A stretch of DNA of 64,000 bases from Bacteroidota bacterium (GCA_018266575.1 JAFEAE010000017.1:453597-517596); one strand, 5' to 3'; shown: positions 9,242 to 19,872, numbered from the stretch's first letter. Numbers and translations are program-made. The notes: a model not told the origin generated them from the letters alone.

Positions 9242-11617
9242 TCACTCGCTCCTCAAACTTTTCGATGGGTTCGCCAGCGCAGCTTTTATCGATTGATAAC
9301 TCACCGTGAGCAACGCAATGACAATCGCAAGCAAACCTGCTGATACAAAAACCGCCCAACTGATATTGATCCTGTAACTATAATTCTGCAGCCATTTGTG
9401 CATTGCAAACCATGCAATCGGGGTTGCGATAAAAATGGAGACGAGCACGAGTTTTACAAAATCTTTTGAGAGCAACGCCGTAACACTTGTTACAGAAGCC
9501 CCAAGCACTTTGCGCACACCGATTTCTTTTATCCTTGCTTCTGCCATATATGTTGCAAGGCCAAATAACCCGAGGCAGGAAATAAAAATGGTAAGGCCGG
9601 CAAACAAACCGGCTAATGTTCCGGTGCGTTTTTCATCTTCAAATTTCCGTGCATATTCTTCATCGGTAAACTTGTATTCGAAAGGATATTCAGGATTATA
9701 TTTTTTAAAGATCGCTTCTGCTGTTTTTAAATTCTGGGCAGTGGAATTTTTATCGTTGAGTTTTATATGAATAACATTGAACCACGCCTTAGGGCCGTAG
9801 ATCAGCATCGGGCTTGTTGGATCGTATGGAGATTCCAAAATAAAATCCTTGATCACACCCACCACATGCCATTGCTGGCCGTTATCTTTCACGATCTGCC
9901 CGATAGGGTTTTTGAATTTCATGATTTTCAATGACGATTCATTCAATATCATTGCCAATGAATCCGTCGGGTATTGCTGCACATCGATATCACGCCCCAT
10001 CACAAATTGCAACCCTGCAGTTTTTCCAAGTCCGCCATCTTCATTATACCTTTTGAAATCTGTCCTGTCGTTCGGGTCTTTGCCTTCCCATTCCTGCCCC
10101 CAGCCATCGCTCCAGCTTTGCGTTAGCGGGGCGCTTGTTTTAGTAACTGAAGACGCTGCACCGGAAGTGAGCAAATCATTTCGGATCAGCATATAATTTT
10201 TTCCGATGTCGCCCGTAATAAAATGATAGATCAGGTTATTTTTATTATAACCAGAGGCACGGTCTTTTGCATAATCAATTTGTTGCTTCACGATGATCGT
10301 GCAAATGATGAGTATAACAGCAAACGTAAATTGCAGTACTACCAGCACTTTTCTCGGAGTGATTAATGCATGCGCTTTTTTGAAAGTGCCTTTCAATACT
10401 TTCACCGGTTGAAATGAAGAAAGAAAAAATGCCGGATAACTTCCTGCTAAAAAACCGGTGAACACTACAAACGCAAGTGCAGACAACCAGAAATATGGAT
10501 TGCTGTAAGGAATGAATAATTTTTTCCCGGTAAGCTCATTGAAGCCAGACATGCTTAACTGAACGATGATTATTGCAATGATACCTGCAATAAAAGAAAG
10601 TAAAATTGATTCGCCAATGAACTGGCTGATCAATGAGGTTTTTCTTGCACCCACAACTTTGCGTATGCCAACTTCTTTCGCACGTTTTTCGCTTCTTGCT
10701 GTACTAAGGTTCATAAAATTGATACAAGCGATCAATAATATAAAAGATGCAACGATGCCAAACAGTTTTACAAAAGTGATGCGTGCATTACCATTTCCGT
10801 TTTCCACCCCATTTGCAAAATCAGAATATAAATGCCATCTGTTTATCGGGTATAAAAACATTTGCCAGTTATCTTTCTTGGCTTCGTCATCATAATGTTG
10901 CTTAAGCGTTTTAACTTTTTCCTGTGCAGAAGCAAAGCTGGCATGGGGTTTCAGCAACACATATGTTTTTGTACTGTTGTTCCCCCAATAATTATCATCC
11001 TCTCCTCTTTCCCGCAGGTAGCTCCACGGCAACAAATATTCAAAATCAAAACGTGTGTTATTAGGCGGGTCTTGTACAATACCTGTCACTTTGAAATTAT
11101 CACTATTATCAAGCTTGATAACTTTACCCATTGCATCTTCATTACCAAAAAGTTTGTGCGCCAGTTTTTCTGTGAGCACGATCGAGTGTGGCTCGTTCAA
11201 TACTGTTTTCGGATTTCCTTTTATCAATGGGAAAGTGAACACCTGCAGAAAATTGGAATCGACGATCCGGCCTTCAACCGTCAATCTTTTATCGCCAATG
11301 CTGAAAAGATAATTGTTGGGCCACTGCACACGCACAGCCTGTTCTACTTCGGGCAGGTCTTTTTCCAATGTTCGTGCAAGCACTTTTGGCGTTGTGCTCC
11401 AGCACATAAGTTTGCCATCAAAGTGGGAACGGTTCCATGCTTCATAGATGCGGTCTTTTTTTTCGTGAAACTGGTCGTAGCTTACTTCATTCTGTATCCA
11501 TAATAAAATAATGATGGCACTTGCCATACCAATTGCCAATCCAACGATATTAATAGCAGAAAAGCCTTTGCTGCGCCATAAATTCCGGAAAGCTACTTTG
11601 AAGAAATTTTTGAGCAT
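9242..11617 (-). CDS. FtsX/MacB-type ABC permease (permease E; D/E/L subgroup)
   Basis: 791 residues, start MLKNFFKVAFRNLWRSKGFS. It is closest in motif content to neighbour D: WHLYSDFANG before TM2, NLSTARSEKRAKE, then GDIGKNYMLIRNDLLTSG and WGQEWEGKDP in the second periplasmic domain, and GVIKDFILESPYDP in place of GVVKDFHFxSLH. This suggests D and E arose by local duplication. The second ATPase-facing loop is EARIKEIGVRKVLGA, and the C-terminus NPSKSLRSE has Ser for Val. Upstream is the longest spacer in the array (658 bp). The TGTCTGAACC element again ends exactly at the ATG. Confidence 0.95.
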   Translation of the reverse strand: MLKNFFKVAFRNLWRSKGFSAINIVGLAIGMASAIIILLWIQNEVSYDQFHEKKDRIYEAWNRSHFDGKLMCWSTTPKVLARTLEKDLPEVEQAVRVQWPNNYLFSIGDKRLTVEGRIVDSNFLQVFTFPLIKGNPKTVLNEPHSIVLTEKLAHKLFGNEDAMGKVIKLDNSDNFKVTGIVQDPPNNTRFDFEYLLPWSYLRERGEDDNYWGNNSTKTYVLLKPHASFASAQEKVKTLKQHYDDEAKKDNWQMFLYPINRWHLYSDFANGVENGNGNARITFVKLFGIVASFILLIACINFMNLSTARSEKRAKEVGIRKVVGARKTSLISQFIGESILLSFIAGIIAIIIVQLSMSGFNELTGKKLFIPYSNPYFWLSALAFVVFTGFLAGSYPAFFLSSFQPVKVLKGTFKKAHALITPRKVLVVLQFTFAVILIICTIIVKQQIDYAKDRASGYNKNNLIYHFITGDIGKNYMLIRNDLLTSGAASSVTKTSAPLTQSWSDGWGQEWEGKDPNDRTDFKRYNEDGGLGKTAGLQFVMGRDIDVQQYPTDSLAMILNESSLKIMKFKNPIGQIVKDNGQQWHVVGVIKDFILESPYDPTSPMLIYGPKAWFNVIHIKLNDKNSTAQNLKTAEAIFKKYNPEYPFEYKFTDEEYARKFEDEKRTGTLAGLFAGLTIFISCLGLFGLATYMAEARIKEIGVRKVLGASVTSVTALLSKDFVKLVLVSIFIATPIAWFAMHKWLQNYSYRINISWAVFVSAGLLAIVIALLTVSYQSIKAALANPSKSLRSE

Positions 11618-11667
11618 TGTCTGAACCTGGATTTATGTGATTAAATGATTTAGTATGATCTTGGATT
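11618..11667. repeat. TGTCTGAACC element abutting the start codon of permease E
   Basis: TGTCTGAACCTGGATTTATG begins immediately after the plus-strand CAT (11,615-11,617). Almost every base up to about 11,667 matches the element before permease D. A second, degenerate TGTCCGAACCACGATTTTA half lies at 11,846 in the same spacer. Confidence 0.8.
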
Positions 11668-11776
11668 AAAGCACCTTCCTGACTTCTTATTTTTTATTTC
11701 TGATTTCTCTATTTAGTTTTTAGTCTTTTTCTTTTTAGTTTTTTCTTTTGGGGTAATCAGCCACTTCAACTCTTTT

Positions 11777-11845
11777 CAACATCCTTGCGCCTGCCTGCCG
11801 GTAGGCAGGTCGCACACTTGTACAGTTGATATTCTATTGAGCAAT
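11777..11845. repeat. Nested palindromic repeat, copy 3 (palindrome at site 1)
   Basis: Same junctions as copy 1: TTGCG, then CCTGCCTGCCGGTAGGCAGG (11,790-11,809), then TCGCACACTTGTAC. It continues into TTGATATTCTATTGAGC. Confidence 0.8.
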
Positions 11846-12090
11846 TGTCCGAACCACGATTTTATCCTGATTAAACCGATTCATCTAATTATTACTATTG
11901 CAATCTGCTTTCATTGTCAATTATCCATTGTCAATTGTCAATTATCTCCAAATCCCAGTTTAGGCTACTACGGCATTAATGTCGCCGGAGTTGAACAAAA
12001 TGTTGCTTCGGGTGAAAAATAATATCGAAATATTTTTTTGATTAATATGAAAACAGCAATTAATCAGCGAAAGCTGAAGCAAGCACAGTG

Positions 12091-12134
12091 GTACAAGAGC
12101 CTGCCTGTCGGCAGACAGGTACGACGCAAGGATG
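12091..12134. repeat. Nested palindromic repeat, copy 4 (reverse orientation, site 2)
   Basis: Reads GTACAAGAG, palindrome CCTGCCTGTCGGCAGACAGG (12,100-12,119), TACGACGCAAGGATG. Both arms carry the matching substitution (CCTGTC/GACAGG side), so pairing is kept. Confidence 0.75.
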
Positions 12135-12275
12135 CCGGGAAATGTTACTGATGTTGGGAAAATAATAGTCCTCAGTTTTCGGTTTTCGGTCCTCAGACTT
12201 ATCCGCGAGTTACTGATAATAGTGAAACTTACTTTTTCGGGAAATTACTGATGACTGAAAACCGACAACCGCCGA

Positions 12276-14726
12276 CTATTCATTTTTCAAACTTTTCACC
12301 GGATTTACCAACGCTGCTTTAATCGCCTGGAAACTTACTGTTGCAAATGCAATCAGTATTGCGCTTGCGCCAACTAATACAAACATCCACCAACTGATAG
12401 TAATGCGATATGCAAAATCTTCCAGCCACTTGTTCATTATCCACCATGCAAGAGGAGTTGCAATAATTATTGCAATGGCAACCATTATTAAAAAATTAGA
12501 CGAAAGTGTAACGACAATTTCTTTAACACTTGCTCCAAGCACTTTGCGTATGCCGACTTCTTTTGTTCTGTTGATTGCATTAATGGCAGACAAACCAAAT
12601 AATCCCATACATGCAATGAAGATGGCGAAGAATGATGATGCCTCAATTGTTTTTTGCCAACGCATATCAGCATCGTACATTTTTGTGATTGTTTGGTCAA
12701 GGAAAGTATATTCAAAAGGATACTCTGTAATGCTTTTCCATTCTTTTTCAATTTTTGAAATTGCCTGTTGTGTTTGTCCTGCTTTTATTTTGAACATGAA
12801 ATAGCTTTCGTAACCTGTAGCAAGCCGGTGTTCTTGCGGTTCAATTTTTTTAGAAAGCGTTTCAAAGTGATAATTTTTTACAACACCGATTATAGTGGAA
12901 TAGATAGGCTCGCAATATTGCCCCAGCTTAGCAGTTTTGCCAAGCATGTTAAATAATGTTTCGTTTACAATTACCGGGCGCATTTTTATGGAAGTATCCG
13001 AAGCGATTGCACTGGAGAAAGGCCTGCCCTGCAAAAACTTAATACCAAGCATATCAAAATAATTGTAATCCACTGAAATTTCTTTTCTCCATTTTTGTTC
13101 GCCATTAAGCTTAAATCCATTAAGATCATATCCGCCATCAAGCCCGCCATTCATGCCGGAAAATTGTGTTATATACGGTTGTGTTTTTGCAAAATTCAAT
13201 AAAAGGTTACGTGTGCGTTTTGAAAAATCAGAATCCCATGTTGGGTTTGTAACCATCAATACCTGTTCTTTATCGAAACCAAGGTCTTTGTTGTTGATAT
13301 AATTCATTTGCCTGCTGATGATAAATGCAGATATCATCAAAACCACACAGGCAGTATATTGCAGCACCACCATTACTTTTGAAAATCGTGGGTTTATTTT
13401 AAAAGTCTGAAAACTTTTAATAATCAAAACAACTTTCATTTTCGATATTATCAATGCAGGATAGTAACCTGCAATAATTCCCAGCGCAACGCAAAGGATC
13501 AGTAATGCAGGAATTATTTCTTTCCACGAAAAATTGGTAAAATTAAGGTCACTCCCAATGATACTATTGAATAGCGGGAGCATTAATGAGGTTAATGCTA
13601 ATCCAATAATCACAGCTATTACAACTACAATTTGTGTTTCCACCCAAAACTGTAAAATAATTGCCCTTCTGTTTGCACCCATCACTTTGCGTACACCCAC
13701 TTCCTGCGAACGTGATGCAGCATTTGATATAACAAGCAGTACATAATTCAATGATGCTATCAACAAAATAATAATAACGAGGCAGGCCAATTGATAAATA
13801 TTTTTTGCATTCGTATAATGCCCCCATGGCCCGGATACATTATAATGGCAATCCGTCAATGGCCTTAAATGCCAATGAAAATTTGCATCAATCTTGTTAG
13901 TATATGATTGGCCATAAACAACAAAAGGCTGCGCAAAGTATTTCTTTGCCCATTCATTTAATTTGTTTTCGAATTGTGCCGCAGAAATATTTTCATTTAG
14001 CTCAATCACTAATAAATGCGAGTTTTGATTGAACCTTTGTTCGATGTTTTCTGCATAACCCGGATCAGCCATCAAGGGAACTACAACATCGTACTGAATA
14101 CTTGAATTCGCAGGCGCATCTTCAGCAATGGCAGCAACCATAAAAAGCCTTACACTATCGCTCACCAGCTCGATCGTTTTGCCAATAGCTTCAGCTTTCC
14201 CAAAATATTTTTTAGCAGCACTTTCAGAAATGACTACATTATTGATTGACCGAAGCGCAGTTTTTGCATTCCCTTTTTTGATGTGAAAAGAAAAATTACT
14301 GAAAAAATTATCGTCAGCATACAGCACACGCGTTTTATTATATATCGCTTTGTTTGCTTTTACAAGTTGCTGTACGTGGCTCTGAAAGCGTGTTATGCTT
14401 TTTATTTCCGGGAAAACTTTTTGCATATCGGGACCGACTGTTAAAGGAAAACCTAACCCGTTTTCTACATCATCACTTTTTGTAAGGAATGAAAAAAGAT
14501 GGTCTTTCTGTTTTGCATCTGGTGATGGATACATATTGCTCATCTCCATTCTGAAAAGCCTGTTTTTCTTAACATGGAAAGAATCGTACGATTGCTCATG
14601 CCTGATATAAAAAAACAGCAGCAAACAAAATGCAACAGAAAATGATAGCCCGACAATATTGATGATGCTGAACGTGCGGTTCTTCATCAAATTCCGCCAC
14701 GCAATTTTGAAATAGTTATTAAGCAT
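12276..14726 (-). CDS. FtsX/MacB-type ABC permease, divergent (permease F)
   Basis: At 816 residues it is the longest paralogue and the most divergent. The first ATPase-facing loop lacks the usual NLSTARSxxRAKE and reads NYVLLVISNAASRSQEVGVRK, while the second (NRTKEVGIRKVLGA) is near standard. The C-terminus is NPVKSLKNE instead of NPVKSLRSE. TAKKYFG is present as AAKKYFGKAE; the second periplasmic motif is GVVKNYHFETLSKKI. The frame is intact with all expected hydrophobic segments, so it is a functional-looking gene, not a relic. One half may contact a different ATPase or have lost contact; this is inference. Spacer to G is 149 bp. Confidence 0.93.
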   Translation of the reverse strand: MLNNYFKIAWRNLMKNRTFSIINIVGLSFSVAFCLLLFFYIRHEQSYDSFHVKKNRLFRMEMSNMYPSPDAKQKDHLFSFLTKSDDVENGLGFPLTVGPDMQKVFPEIKSITRFQSHVQQLVKANKAIYNKTRVLYADDNFFSNFSFHIKKGNAKTALRSINNVVISESAAKKYFGKAEAIGKTIELVSDSVRLFMVAAIAEDAPANSSIQYDVVVPLMADPGYAENIEQRFNQNSHLLVIELNENISAAQFENKLNEWAKKYFAQPFVVYGQSYTNKIDANFHWHLRPLTDCHYNVSGPWGHYTNAKNIYQLACLVIIILLIASLNYVLLVISNAASRSQEVGVRKVMGANRRAIILQFWVETQIVVVIAVIIGLALTSLMLPLFNSIIGSDLNFTNFSWKEIIPALLILCVALGIIAGYYPALIISKMKVVLIIKSFQTFKINPRFSKVMVVLQYTACVVLMISAFIISRQMNYINNKDLGFDKEQVLMVTNPTWDSDFSKRTRNLLLNFAKTQPYITQFSGMNGGLDGGYDLNGFKLNGEQKWRKEISVDYNYFDMLGIKFLQGRPFSSAIASDTSIKMRPVIVNETLFNMLGKTAKLGQYCEPIYSTIIGVVKNYHFETLSKKIEPQEHRLATGYESYFMFKIKAGQTQQAISKIEKEWKSITEYPFEYTFLDQTITKMYDADMRWQKTIEASSFFAIFIACMGLFGLSAINAINRTKEVGIRKVLGASVKEIVVTLSSNFLIMVAIAIIIATPLAWWIMNKWLEDFAYRITISWWMFVLVGASAILIAFATVSFQAIKAALVNPVKSLKNE

Positions 14727-14875
14727 GATGTGTAGTTTAGGTATTATAGGTAGTTTATTAGTCGTCGGTTATCAGTCATCAGTCCACATGCTTATGTGCG
14801 AGTTACTAATAATATTGAAACTCATTTTCTCGGGAACATGGTGCCGACTGAAAACTGAGTACCGACGACCAAAGA

Positions 14876-17287
14876 CTATTCGCTTCGCAAACTTTTTACG
14901 GGATTCATCAACGCCGCTTTTATTGCCTGTATACTAATTGTAATCAGTGCAATTATAATTGATAGGATTCCCGCTGCTAAAAATATATACCAGCCAATGC
15001 TGATACGATAGGCAAAACTTTGCAGCCACTGGTTCATAGCATACCATGCAATCGGTGAAGCAATGACCGTTGCCACCAATACAAGAATTAAAAAGTCTTT
15101 TGCTACAAGCGCTACAATGGAACCAACTGATGCGCCGAGCACTTTGCGTATACCGATTTCTTTGGTGCGTTGTGAAATGATCAATATCACCATCGCTAAT
15201 AATCCCAAACATGAAAGCACGATTGCAATAACAGCACCGGTTGTAAATATCTGCATCAGTTTTTCTTCACGCTTGTATTGGCGGTTCACATTTTCATCGA
15301 GGAACGAACCCTGGAATTCGCTGTTTGGCGCAATTGTTTTCCATGCAGCCTTTACTGCATCCATACTTGCCTGCAGGTTGTTAGGTTTTACTTTTACCAA
15401 AATATAATTAATGCCAAAATTTTTATCGAGCACCAATGTCAACGGGTCTATTTTCTGGCGAAGCGATTTAAAATTGAAATTTTTCAGGATACCTATTACC
15501 GTTAGTGGTTTCGCGGAATCAACCGGCAGTTTCATTCCTACAATATTTTTCTCGCCGATCTCTTTTGCCATTTCTTCATTGATGAGCACTGCGCTGCTGT
15601 CCGTTGCAAACGCCGTAGAGAAATCCCTGCCGTCCACCAATTTCAGGTCTAGCGTTTTTACCAGGTCATAACTCACACCCATCCAGTTGCTTTTTATTTC
15701 CCGGTTCTTATAATCGAAAGTAAGCACTGACGTCCGGCTCGATCCGTCTGTACCTCTTCCCAAATTATCATAAATGCCGCTCACATTTTCAACAGATGCA
15801 ACGGATGCAAGTTTGTTGCGCATCAATTGCAATGCCTGAGTAGGGTCCATTTCACTATTTGCAGGCACACTAATTACCTGGCTGGTGTTATATCCAACTG
15901 GTTTTGTGCGCAGGTAATGAATCTGTTGCCATGAAATAATGGTGCATGAAATCAGCAATACAGCGATGATGAACTGAAAAGTTATCAACCCGTTCCGTAA
16001 CCTGTTCGAACGGCTCATTGTCATTTTTCCTTTCAATACTTCAACAACATTCAATCGCGCCATCAGCCATGCAGGATAGCCACCTGCAATAACGGTGATA
16101 ATTAAAAACCCTAGAACAATGAACACCCAAACCATCGGCGATTGCAACATGTTTCTTTGCACATGCATTGCAAATAATAATTTGTATTCCGGCAATAATA
16201 AATATGATGCAATACAACTGATCACAAATGCCATAAAACAAATCAGCAATGCTTCCGCCCAGAATTGTAATGCCACATGATTTTTTAATGCACCCATTGT
16301 TTTGCGCAAACCAATTTCTTTGGAGCGTGTGAATGATTTACCGATACTGAGGTTAATAAAATTGATGCAAGCAATAGCGATTATTAAAATTGCAATGGCA
16401 ACAAGCAAATACAAATAACTTCTGTTGATTGAATCTCCGCCGCCGATCTCAGGGTCGGTATGCATCACCGTTAACGGTTGCAAAGCTATTTTCATAAACG
16501 AGCCGTCTTTCATCGGCACAGCTCCATCTCTTTTAAAATGGCTGATATCTTCAGCAAAATATTTTTCTGTAAATGGTTTAATCTTCGTTTCAAATTGTTT
16601 TGGTGAAACTGAACTGTTCAATTGCACATATACATCATGAAAATTGGAATTCCATTGATCGCTGACTTCTTTGTAAAAAGACAGGTTTTCAAAACGCGTG
16701 ATCGCATCATAGGTAATACTTGAATTGTCCGGGAAATCATCCACCACTGCAGAAACAGTAAATGGTTTCCAGTTATTATTCTGTTCTATCTCTATCACTT
16801 TGCCAACAGGTTCTTCATTTCCAAAAACAGCTTTGGCCGTGCCTTTGCGTAAAACAATTTCATCTAAGTTTTGTAACGGCGCTTTATTTCCATCGATCAC
16901 CGGGAACGAAAACATCTTAAAGAAATCTGCATCAACAAAGTCCAGTGATTGTGAAATTTTTTTGTCTTTATAACGGATCGTTGTACCGCCACCTGCATAA
17001 CGCGTTGCATATTTTACATCGCCGTACTGTGATTTCATCGTTGGCATTAATGGCGCCGGCATAGACGAATTCAACTCTTCGCCTTTTACGCGTTGTTTAT
17101 GAAAATAGAGATGATAAATATCTTTTGCATTGGTATGAAATTTATCATACGAAAATTCGTAGCTCACGCTCAGCAGTAACAACAACGCACTGCTGAAAGC
17201 AACACATAAACCAATAATGTTAATGAAACTGTCTGTTTTGTGTTTCCACAAATTTCTCCATGCGGTTTTGAAATAGTTTTTAAGCAT
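14876..17287 (-). CDS. FtsX/MacB-type ABC permease, divergent (permease G)
   Basis: 803 residues starting MLKNYFKTAWRNLWKHKTDS. The first ATPase-facing loop is altered to NLSIGKSFTRSKEIGLRKTMGA, and the second sits in an unusual AMVILIISQRTKEIGIRK context where the others have GLxxFTxxQR. The KYFG motif is GTAKAVFGNEE; the second periplasmic domain has GILKNFNFKSLRQKI. The C-terminus NPVKSLRSE is standard. With F and I it forms the set with non-consensus first loops. Its spacer to H carries a CTAAAGGGG inverted repeat. Confidence 0.94.
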   Translation of the reverse strand: MLKNYFKTAWRNLWKHKTDSFINIIGLCVAFSSALLLLLSVSYEFSYDKFHTNAKDIYHLYFHKQRVKGEELNSSMPAPLMPTMKSQYGDVKYATRYAGGGTTIRYKDKKISQSLDFVDADFFKMFSFPVIDGNKAPLQNLDEIVLRKGTAKAVFGNEEPVGKVIEIEQNNNWKPFTVSAVVDDFPDNSSITYDAITRFENLSFYKEVSDQWNSNFHDVYVQLNSSVSPKQFETKIKPFTEKYFAEDISHFKRDGAVPMKDGSFMKIALQPLTVMHTDPEIGGGDSINRSYLYLLVAIAILIIAIACINFINLSIGKSFTRSKEIGLRKTMGALKNHVALQFWAEALLICFMAFVISCIASYLLLPEYKLLFAMHVQRNMLQSPMVWVFIVLGFLIITVIAGGYPAWLMARLNVVEVLKGKMTMSRSNRLRNGLITFQFIIAVLLISCTIISWQQIHYLRTKPVGYNTSQVISVPANSEMDPTQALQLMRNKLASVASVENVSGIYDNLGRGTDGSSRTSVLTFDYKNREIKSNWMGVSYDLVKTLDLKLVDGRDFSTAFATDSSAVLINEEMAKEIGEKNIVGMKLPVDSAKPLTVIGILKNFNFKSLRQKIDPLTLVLDKNFGINYILVKVKPNNLQASMDAVKAAWKTIAPNSEFQGSFLDENVNRQYKREEKLMQIFTTGAVIAIVLSCLGLLAMVILIISQRTKEIGIRKVLGASVGSIVALVAKDFLILVLVATVIASPIAWYAMNQWLQSFAYRISIGWYIFLAAGILSIIIALITISIQAIKAALMNPVKSLRSE

Positions 17288-17300
17288 AGCTATAATATTT

Positions 17301-17419
17301 ACCCCCGTCTCCTAAAGGGGAGCTTGAAGGTGAGTTTATAATTATTAGTATTTAATAAAGTCATGTTTTGAATTATAATAAGGCGATCTCGAATTGATTT
17401 CCCCTTTAGGAGACAGGGT
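17301..17419. repeat. CTAAAGGGG inverted-repeat element between permeases G and H
   Basis: The ends ACCCCCGTCTCCTAAAGGGG (17,301-17,320) and CCCCTTTAGGAGACAGGGT (17,401-17,419) are inverted and fill the spacer up to the stop of permease H. The left arm is followed by AGCTTGAAGGTGAGTTTA, matching the B/C copy (AGCCCGAAGGCGAGTTTA). The arms have co-varied relative to that copy (TCTCC with GGAGA), which suggests pairing matters or that the element was recently inserted. Confidence 0.75.
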
Positions 17420-19804
17420 CTATTCGCTCCTCAGTGCTTTCACAGGGTTTGTCAATGCTGCACGCACCGAATGAAAAATTACTGTCAGCAATGTTATTAC
17501 AAGAACAGTCAATGCCGATAATACAAATGGCAAAACACTCAATCCTGTATTGTATGGAAATATCTTCAGCCATTTGTCCATAAATAAATATGCAACAGGA
17601 AATGCAATGAGGCATGATAATGCAACGAGCAGTATAAAATTCGTTGTGATCAGTGGCACAATTTTTCCAACGCCTGCGCCAAGTATTTTACGGATGCTTA
17701 TTTCTTTTTGCCGTTGCTCGGTGGTAAAAGCAATCAGCCCAAGCAAGCCGAGGCAAGTGATCATAATTGTAAGAATAGAAAACGCCGTGAATATTTTTCC
17801 ACGTTTCTGGTCGGCTGCATATTGCGAATCAAAATCCTGGTCGAGGAACGTGTATTGAAAAGGAAGTTCAGGAAAAATATTCTTCCATAATTTTTCAAGC
17901 CCTGCCAAAGCCCCGGGTATATTTTCACCTCCGATTTTAACCTGGATATTATTCCTGTTGGGCCTGTAAAATAAAATGAGTGGCGTGATCGGGTTGTACA
18001 ATGATTTTTGATTAAAGTCTTTCACCACGCCGACAACTTCAAGATAAAACTTAGAAGTGTCACCCGGAAATTTTACCTGCTTGCCAATCGGGTTATCCCA
18101 TCCGAAATATTTCACCATGTTTTCATTTACAATAATACTGCGTAAGGTGTCCGCAAGCCCGTCAAAATTTCTTCCTTTCGTAACCTGCATACCAAGCGTT
18201 TTAAAATAATTTTCATCTACGGAATAACAGTCAACCCCTTTTTCTACAAAACCATTTTTCGACTGAACGGAAAACAAATTGAAGCTTATACCGGAACCGG
18301 GTACAGCCTCTGCACTGCTGACGCTGCTTACTTCAGCAATATTTCTCGCTTCGCTTTTGAAAGAGGAAATCTTGCTTCTTAAATCGCTGTCTGAATTAGC
18401 AACTATTGAAACAACCTGCTTTTTGTCGAACCCAAGATCTTTGTTGCGCAAATATTTTAACTGCCCATAAACCACCCAGGTGCAAATAAGCATGATCATT
18501 GAAATGGAAAATTGAACTACCACTAATATTCTTCTTAATACCACATTACTGGAGCCCTTTGACAAACTTCCCTTGAGAATATTTACAGGGTTAAATTTGG
18601 AAAGATAAAATGCCGGATAACTTCCACCCAGCAACCCGACAAATACAACTATGCCTAATAATATCAGAAAGGTTTTGAGTTCAAAAAAAGTATGAAAAGA
18701 AATGAATTTTCCTGATATGGCATTGAATGTCGGCAACAGCAATGCAACGAGCCCCATACTCATCACCAGGGCAATGATCGTGATCAATGTGGATTCGGTC
18801 AGGAATTGTGCGATCAGTAATGATTGTGTTGAACCTGTAACTTTTCGTATACCGATTTCTTTCGCACGCCGTGCAGAACGTGCTGTTGTTAAATTCATAT
18901 AATTGATGCATGCAATCAACAGCATGAAAAATGCCACCGCTGCGAAAATATAGATATACGACATGCTGCCAACTTCTTCCGGTTCACCCGAAAAATCGGA
19001 ATGCAGGTGAATGGATGTTACAGGTTGCACACCGTAATGAATTTTTATTTTATACTGAGCGAAAATCGGCGCCATATATTTATCATACATAGGCGCCAGT
19101 TTCTTCTGAAATGCATCAACATTTACATTTGGCCGAAGCAGCACATAGGTATAAAAACCAAAGCTTCCCCAGCTATCCGCAAAGTCTTTCGGCAACGAAG
19201 TCCTTGAAATAAGCGCATTAAAAATAATATGCGAATTTTTTGGAACATCTTTTACCACCGCTGTTACCTTGTATACATCGCCTTTATCATTCTGCAACGA
19301 CTTGTTCACATACGCCGTATTCTTTCCAAAATATTTTTCTGCCATGGATTGTGTAAGTACAATCGAATTCGGTTCAACCAATGCCGTTTTCAGGTTCCCT
19401 TCAACAGCAGGAAACGTAAATACATTAAACACCGAACTATCAGCAAAATAAATTTTCTTCTCATAAAAACGCAGGTCGCCATTTTTAAACACCGTAATGT
19501 TGTTGCCAACAAAACGCACAAATTCTTCCACTTCCGGGTAATCTTTTTTCAGTGTCGGCCCAAGTGGAAACTGAGTGTTCGCCCACTTCATCGTATCCTT
19601 ATCAGGCTCTTTAATAAGTGCAGTGATGCGAAAAACCCTGTCGGCTTTTTCATTGTATTTATCAAAGCTCAATTCGTCTTTAATATAAAAAATCAAAAAC
19701 AAGCTGAACGTGATACCAATAGTCAATCCAAGAATGTTCAGCATGCTGTACCATTTATCACGCCTGAAATTCCGCAATGCAACAAGGATCAGATTTTTTA
19801 TCAT
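17420..19804 (-). CDS. FtsX/MacB-type ABC permease (permease H)
   Basis: 794 residues with start MIKNLILVALRNFRRDKWYS, less like the MLKNYFKIA consensus than most. Loop 1 is NLTTARSARRAKEIGIRKVTGS and loop 2 EQRQKEISIRKILGAGV, where the near-universal KEIGVRKVLGASV is altered at several positions. KYFG is present (MAEKYFGKNT); the second periplasmic motif is GVVKDFNQKSLYNPI. The C-terminus is NPVKALRSE, shared only with permease I. Spacer to I is 323 bp and contains a nested repeat plus a TGTCTGAACC-bounded inverted repeat. Confidence 0.95.
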   Translation of the reverse strand: MIKNLILVALRNFRRDKWYSMLNILGLTIGITFSLFLIFYIKDELSFDKYNEKADRVFRITALIKEPDKDTMKWANTQFPLGPTLKKDYPEVEEFVRFVGNNITVFKNGDLRFYEKKIYFADSSVFNVFTFPAVEGNLKTALVEPNSIVLTQSMAEKYFGKNTAYVNKSLQNDKGDVYKVTAVVKDVPKNSHIIFNALISRTSLPKDFADSWGSFGFYTYVLLRPNVNVDAFQKKLAPMYDKYMAPIFAQYKIKIHYGVQPVTSIHLHSDFSGEPEEVGSMSYIYIFAAVAFFMLLIACINYMNLTTARSARRAKEIGIRKVTGSTQSLLIAQFLTESTLITIIALVMSMGLVALLLPTFNAISGKFISFHTFFELKTFLILLGIVVFVGLLGGSYPAFYLSKFNPVNILKGSLSKGSSNVVLRRILVVVQFSISMIMLICTWVVYGQLKYLRNKDLGFDKKQVVSIVANSDSDLRSKISSFKSEARNIAEVSSVSSAEAVPGSGISFNLFSVQSKNGFVEKGVDCYSVDENYFKTLGMQVTKGRNFDGLADTLRSIIVNENMVKYFGWDNPIGKQVKFPGDTSKFYLEVVGVVKDFNQKSLYNPITPLILFYRPNRNNIQVKIGGENIPGALAGLEKLWKNIFPELPFQYTFLDQDFDSQYAADQKRGKIFTAFSILTIMITCLGLLGLIAFTTEQRQKEISIRKILGAGVGKIVPLITTNFILLVALSCLIAFPVAYLFMDKWLKIFPYNTGLSVLPFVLSALTVLVITLLTVIFHSVRAALTNPVKALRSE

Positions 19805-19872
19805 ACAATTGGGTGTTTAATATTCTTTATTTTTCCTTTTTTCTTTTTAGGTAACCAACATTCGTCCACTAT

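Larger units (their letters stand above)
11618..12275. other. Long spacer between permeases E and F
   Basis: 658 bp with no supportable gene. Contents: TGTCTGAACC leader (11,618-11,667), nested repeat copy 3 (11,777-11,845), low-complexity CAATTGTCAATTATC text, a 60-bp stretch with an open frame ending GYYGINVAGVEQNVASGEK (11,966-12,022) that may be chance or a coding relic, nested repeat copy 4 in the opposite orientation (12,091-12,134), and a GACTGAAAACCGACAAC tract next to the stop of permease F. Confidence 0.55.

Noticed and set aside
11966..12022. Open frame ending GYYGINVAGVEQNVASGEK as a gene fragment
   Set aside because: The text looks protein-like, but it is only ~20 codons inside repeat-rich spacer DNA, with no start signal and no recognised parent gene. 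It may be a relic; not enough to call a pseudogene.
12276..14726. Permease F as a pseudogene because of its divergent loop and C-terminus
   Set aside because: The frame is intact over 816 codons with all membrane segments and most motifs; divergence is better read as specialisation.
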